Origin: Notospermus geniculatus
Lineage: Eukaryota > Nemertea > Pilidiophora > Heteronemertea > Lineidae
NCBI GenBank assembly: GCA_002633025.1
Contig: NMRB01000242.1
Coordinates: forward strand, 259,951-323,950
DNA: 64,000 bases
Direction: 5' to 3'
Shown: positions 63,768 to 64,000 of the stretch, piece after piece
Position numbering within the stretch: position 1 is the stretch's first letter
Layout: the number at the start of each line of letters is the position of its first letter
Translations under genes and position numbers: made by a program
Notes under the pieces: model-generated
Databases searched by the model: none
What the model saw: only the letters and a program-made list of their open reading frames with translations
What the model was told of the DNA's origin: nothing

Positions 63768-64000
63768 CTGAAAATACCATGCACACTATGAGAACTCAAT
63801 GGAAATTGGACAGTCTTTCCAGGCATCAGCCCTGTGCTAGCGCACCTGAACGACAGGTCGGTTACTGGATCTGATATCAGTATTAAGTTAACTTCCAGTG
63901 ACTGGAAAAGTCTGGCAATACCTGATTCTCGAATTCAAAGATCCGCTGAAATCTAAACCAGAACTTTGATCTGAAACCGGCTGACGTAACGCCATCCATA

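Overview
The window is eukaryotic nuclear DNA from an animal. Its coding sequence is split by GT-AG introns, and the four recognisable genes are animal families (MGA, NEIL3, a secreted GH29 alpha-L-fucosidase, and a GRAF-type RhoGAP with a C-terminal SH3). The spaces between exons are full of short palindromic, foldback and tRNA-derived repeats of the kind common in marine invertebrates. I cannot name the species. Runs of N, isolated N bases and a 1-kb near-identical direct repeat joined by one N mark this as a draft assembly.

Layout. 1-2322 is 3' flank and repeats. 2323-26752 (minus strand) is one very large gene, an MGA (MAX gene-associated) homologue. I could chain twelve coding exons with matching splice phases into a single frame of about 6,098 residues. 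It keeps the MGA conserved domain, the Cys-rich CxC repeats and a bHLH-zipper, but begins after the place where the vertebrate T-box would be. An in-frame stop sits just before its ATG. 26753-32700 holds probable 5' UTR exons and repeats. 34669-38796 (minus) is a complete eight-exon NEIL3 DNA glycosylase with Val2, H2TH, FPG zinc finger, NZF finger and two GRF fingers. 39142-40509 (plus) is an alpha-L-fucosidase whose whole 455-residue frame is one exon; it is divergent from NEIL3, with a 345-bp shared promoter interval. 44955-63767 (minus) carries the eight 3' exons of a GRAF/ARHGAP26-type gene, ending in an SH3 domain. Its BAR, PH and RhoGAP exons lie beyond the right edge.

How the genes relate. 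There is no operon logic. MGA is expected to act in the nucleus with MAX at E-boxes, NEIL3 in the nucleus on damaged single-stranded or crosslinked DNA, the fucosidase in the lysosome or secretory route, and the GRAF protein at membranes regulating Rho GTPases. The only clear regulatory link is the head-to-head NEIL3/fucosidase promoter.

Most unusual features: a T-box-less MGA roughly twice the length of the human protein; a GC-AG intron and a duplicated splice donor in NEIL3; an intronless fucosidase frame; a series of frame-preserving small exons before the GRAF SH3; and a dense set of foldback elements, several nested or adjacent to one another.
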